64,000 nt of DNA from Streptomyces sp. JJ66. Lineage in GTDB: Bacteria; Actinomycetota; Actinomycetes; Streptomycetales; Streptomycetaceae. The position numbers were made by a program, and so were the translations under genes. Below the pieces are notes generated by a model. That model did no database searches and had not been told where the DNA came from. It saw only the letters and a list, made by a program, of their open reading frames with translations. The stretch's first letter is position 1; each line of letters opens with the position of its first letter. The stretch spans positions 92,905-156,904 of the forward strand of contig NZ_JAEVFI010000009.1 of assembly GCF_019303495.1 (NCBI RefSeq), in the 5' to 3' direction. Shown piece by piece: positions 63,939 to 64,000 of this stretch.

Positions 63939-64000
63939 GGACAAGCCCTCGGCCTATTAGTACCGGTCAACTCCACCCCTTACAGGGCTTCCATATCCGG
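63939..64000 (-). rRNA. rrl: 23S ribosomal RNA, 3' end (partial)
   Basis: The minus strand here ends GACCGGTACTAATAGGCCG and AGGGCTTGTCC, the 3' terminus of actinobacterial 23S rRNA; the gene continues past the right edge. About 128 bp of spacer separate it from 5S. Confidence 0.93.

Overview
The window is very GC-rich and looks like a chromosomal segment from a Streptomyces or a close streptomycete relative. The evidence is GTG/TTG starts, 4-bp ATGA/GTGA stop-start overlaps, a SepF-like sporulation division protein, an Rpf/LysM protein, I78 and DUF1684 proteins, and an actinobacterial core order (der-cmk-tyrA-rluB-scpB-scpA-parA-ald, nudix-pyrG, recN-nadK-tlyA). A 23S/5S rRNA 3' end closes the right edge.

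Layout. 0-17.5 kb is core and scattered housekeeping: an error-prone DNA polymerase dnaE2 (runs off the left edge), a histidine phosphatase, a VOC protein, asd, an SPFH protein, a DUF1684 protein, a SepF-like gene, a glutaryl-CoA-dehydrogenase-like enzyme, an MFS pump, a PAP2 phosphatase, an I78 inhibitor, two hypotheticals and the Rpf-like hydrolase. 17.8-36.6 kb is an accessory block. 37.1-63.6 kb returns to conserved actinobacterial order: cell division and chromosome segregation (scpA, scpB, parA), cytidylate kinase, der, tyrA, rluB, ald, pyrG, recN, nadK, tlyA, a HAD phosphatase, a DUF1015 protein and an Arg/Asp/Gly-rich TPR protein next to the rRNA operon.

The accessory block (about 18.5-36.6 kb) reads as a small-molecule gene cluster with no modular PKS or NRPS. 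It holds a fatty acyl-AMP ligase, a membrane desaturase, a stand-alone acyl carrier protein, a CFA-synthase-like methyltransferase, an acyl-reductase-like extended SDR, a classical SDR, a DAO-type flavoenzyme, a PLP aminotransferase translationally coupled to a DUF6875 protein, and a divergent operon of a ThDP enzyme, an SRPBCC protein and a KAS III homologue. It brings its own Sfp-type phosphopantetheinyl transferase, a large ATPase-LuxR regulator, and an MFS exporter with a divergent TetR gene and a perfect dyad operator. My inference is a fatty-acid-derived aminated and/or acyloin-type metabolite: the acyl chain is activated, loaded on the ACP, desaturated and methylated, reductively released and transaminated, while the ThDP/KAS III pair makes and acylates an acyloin. 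No product is known to me for this gene set.

A frameshifted IS transposase remnant lies between the cluster and der, which fits insertion of the block into the core. Strong perfect hairpins separate most convergent or terminal genes and are annotated as terminators.
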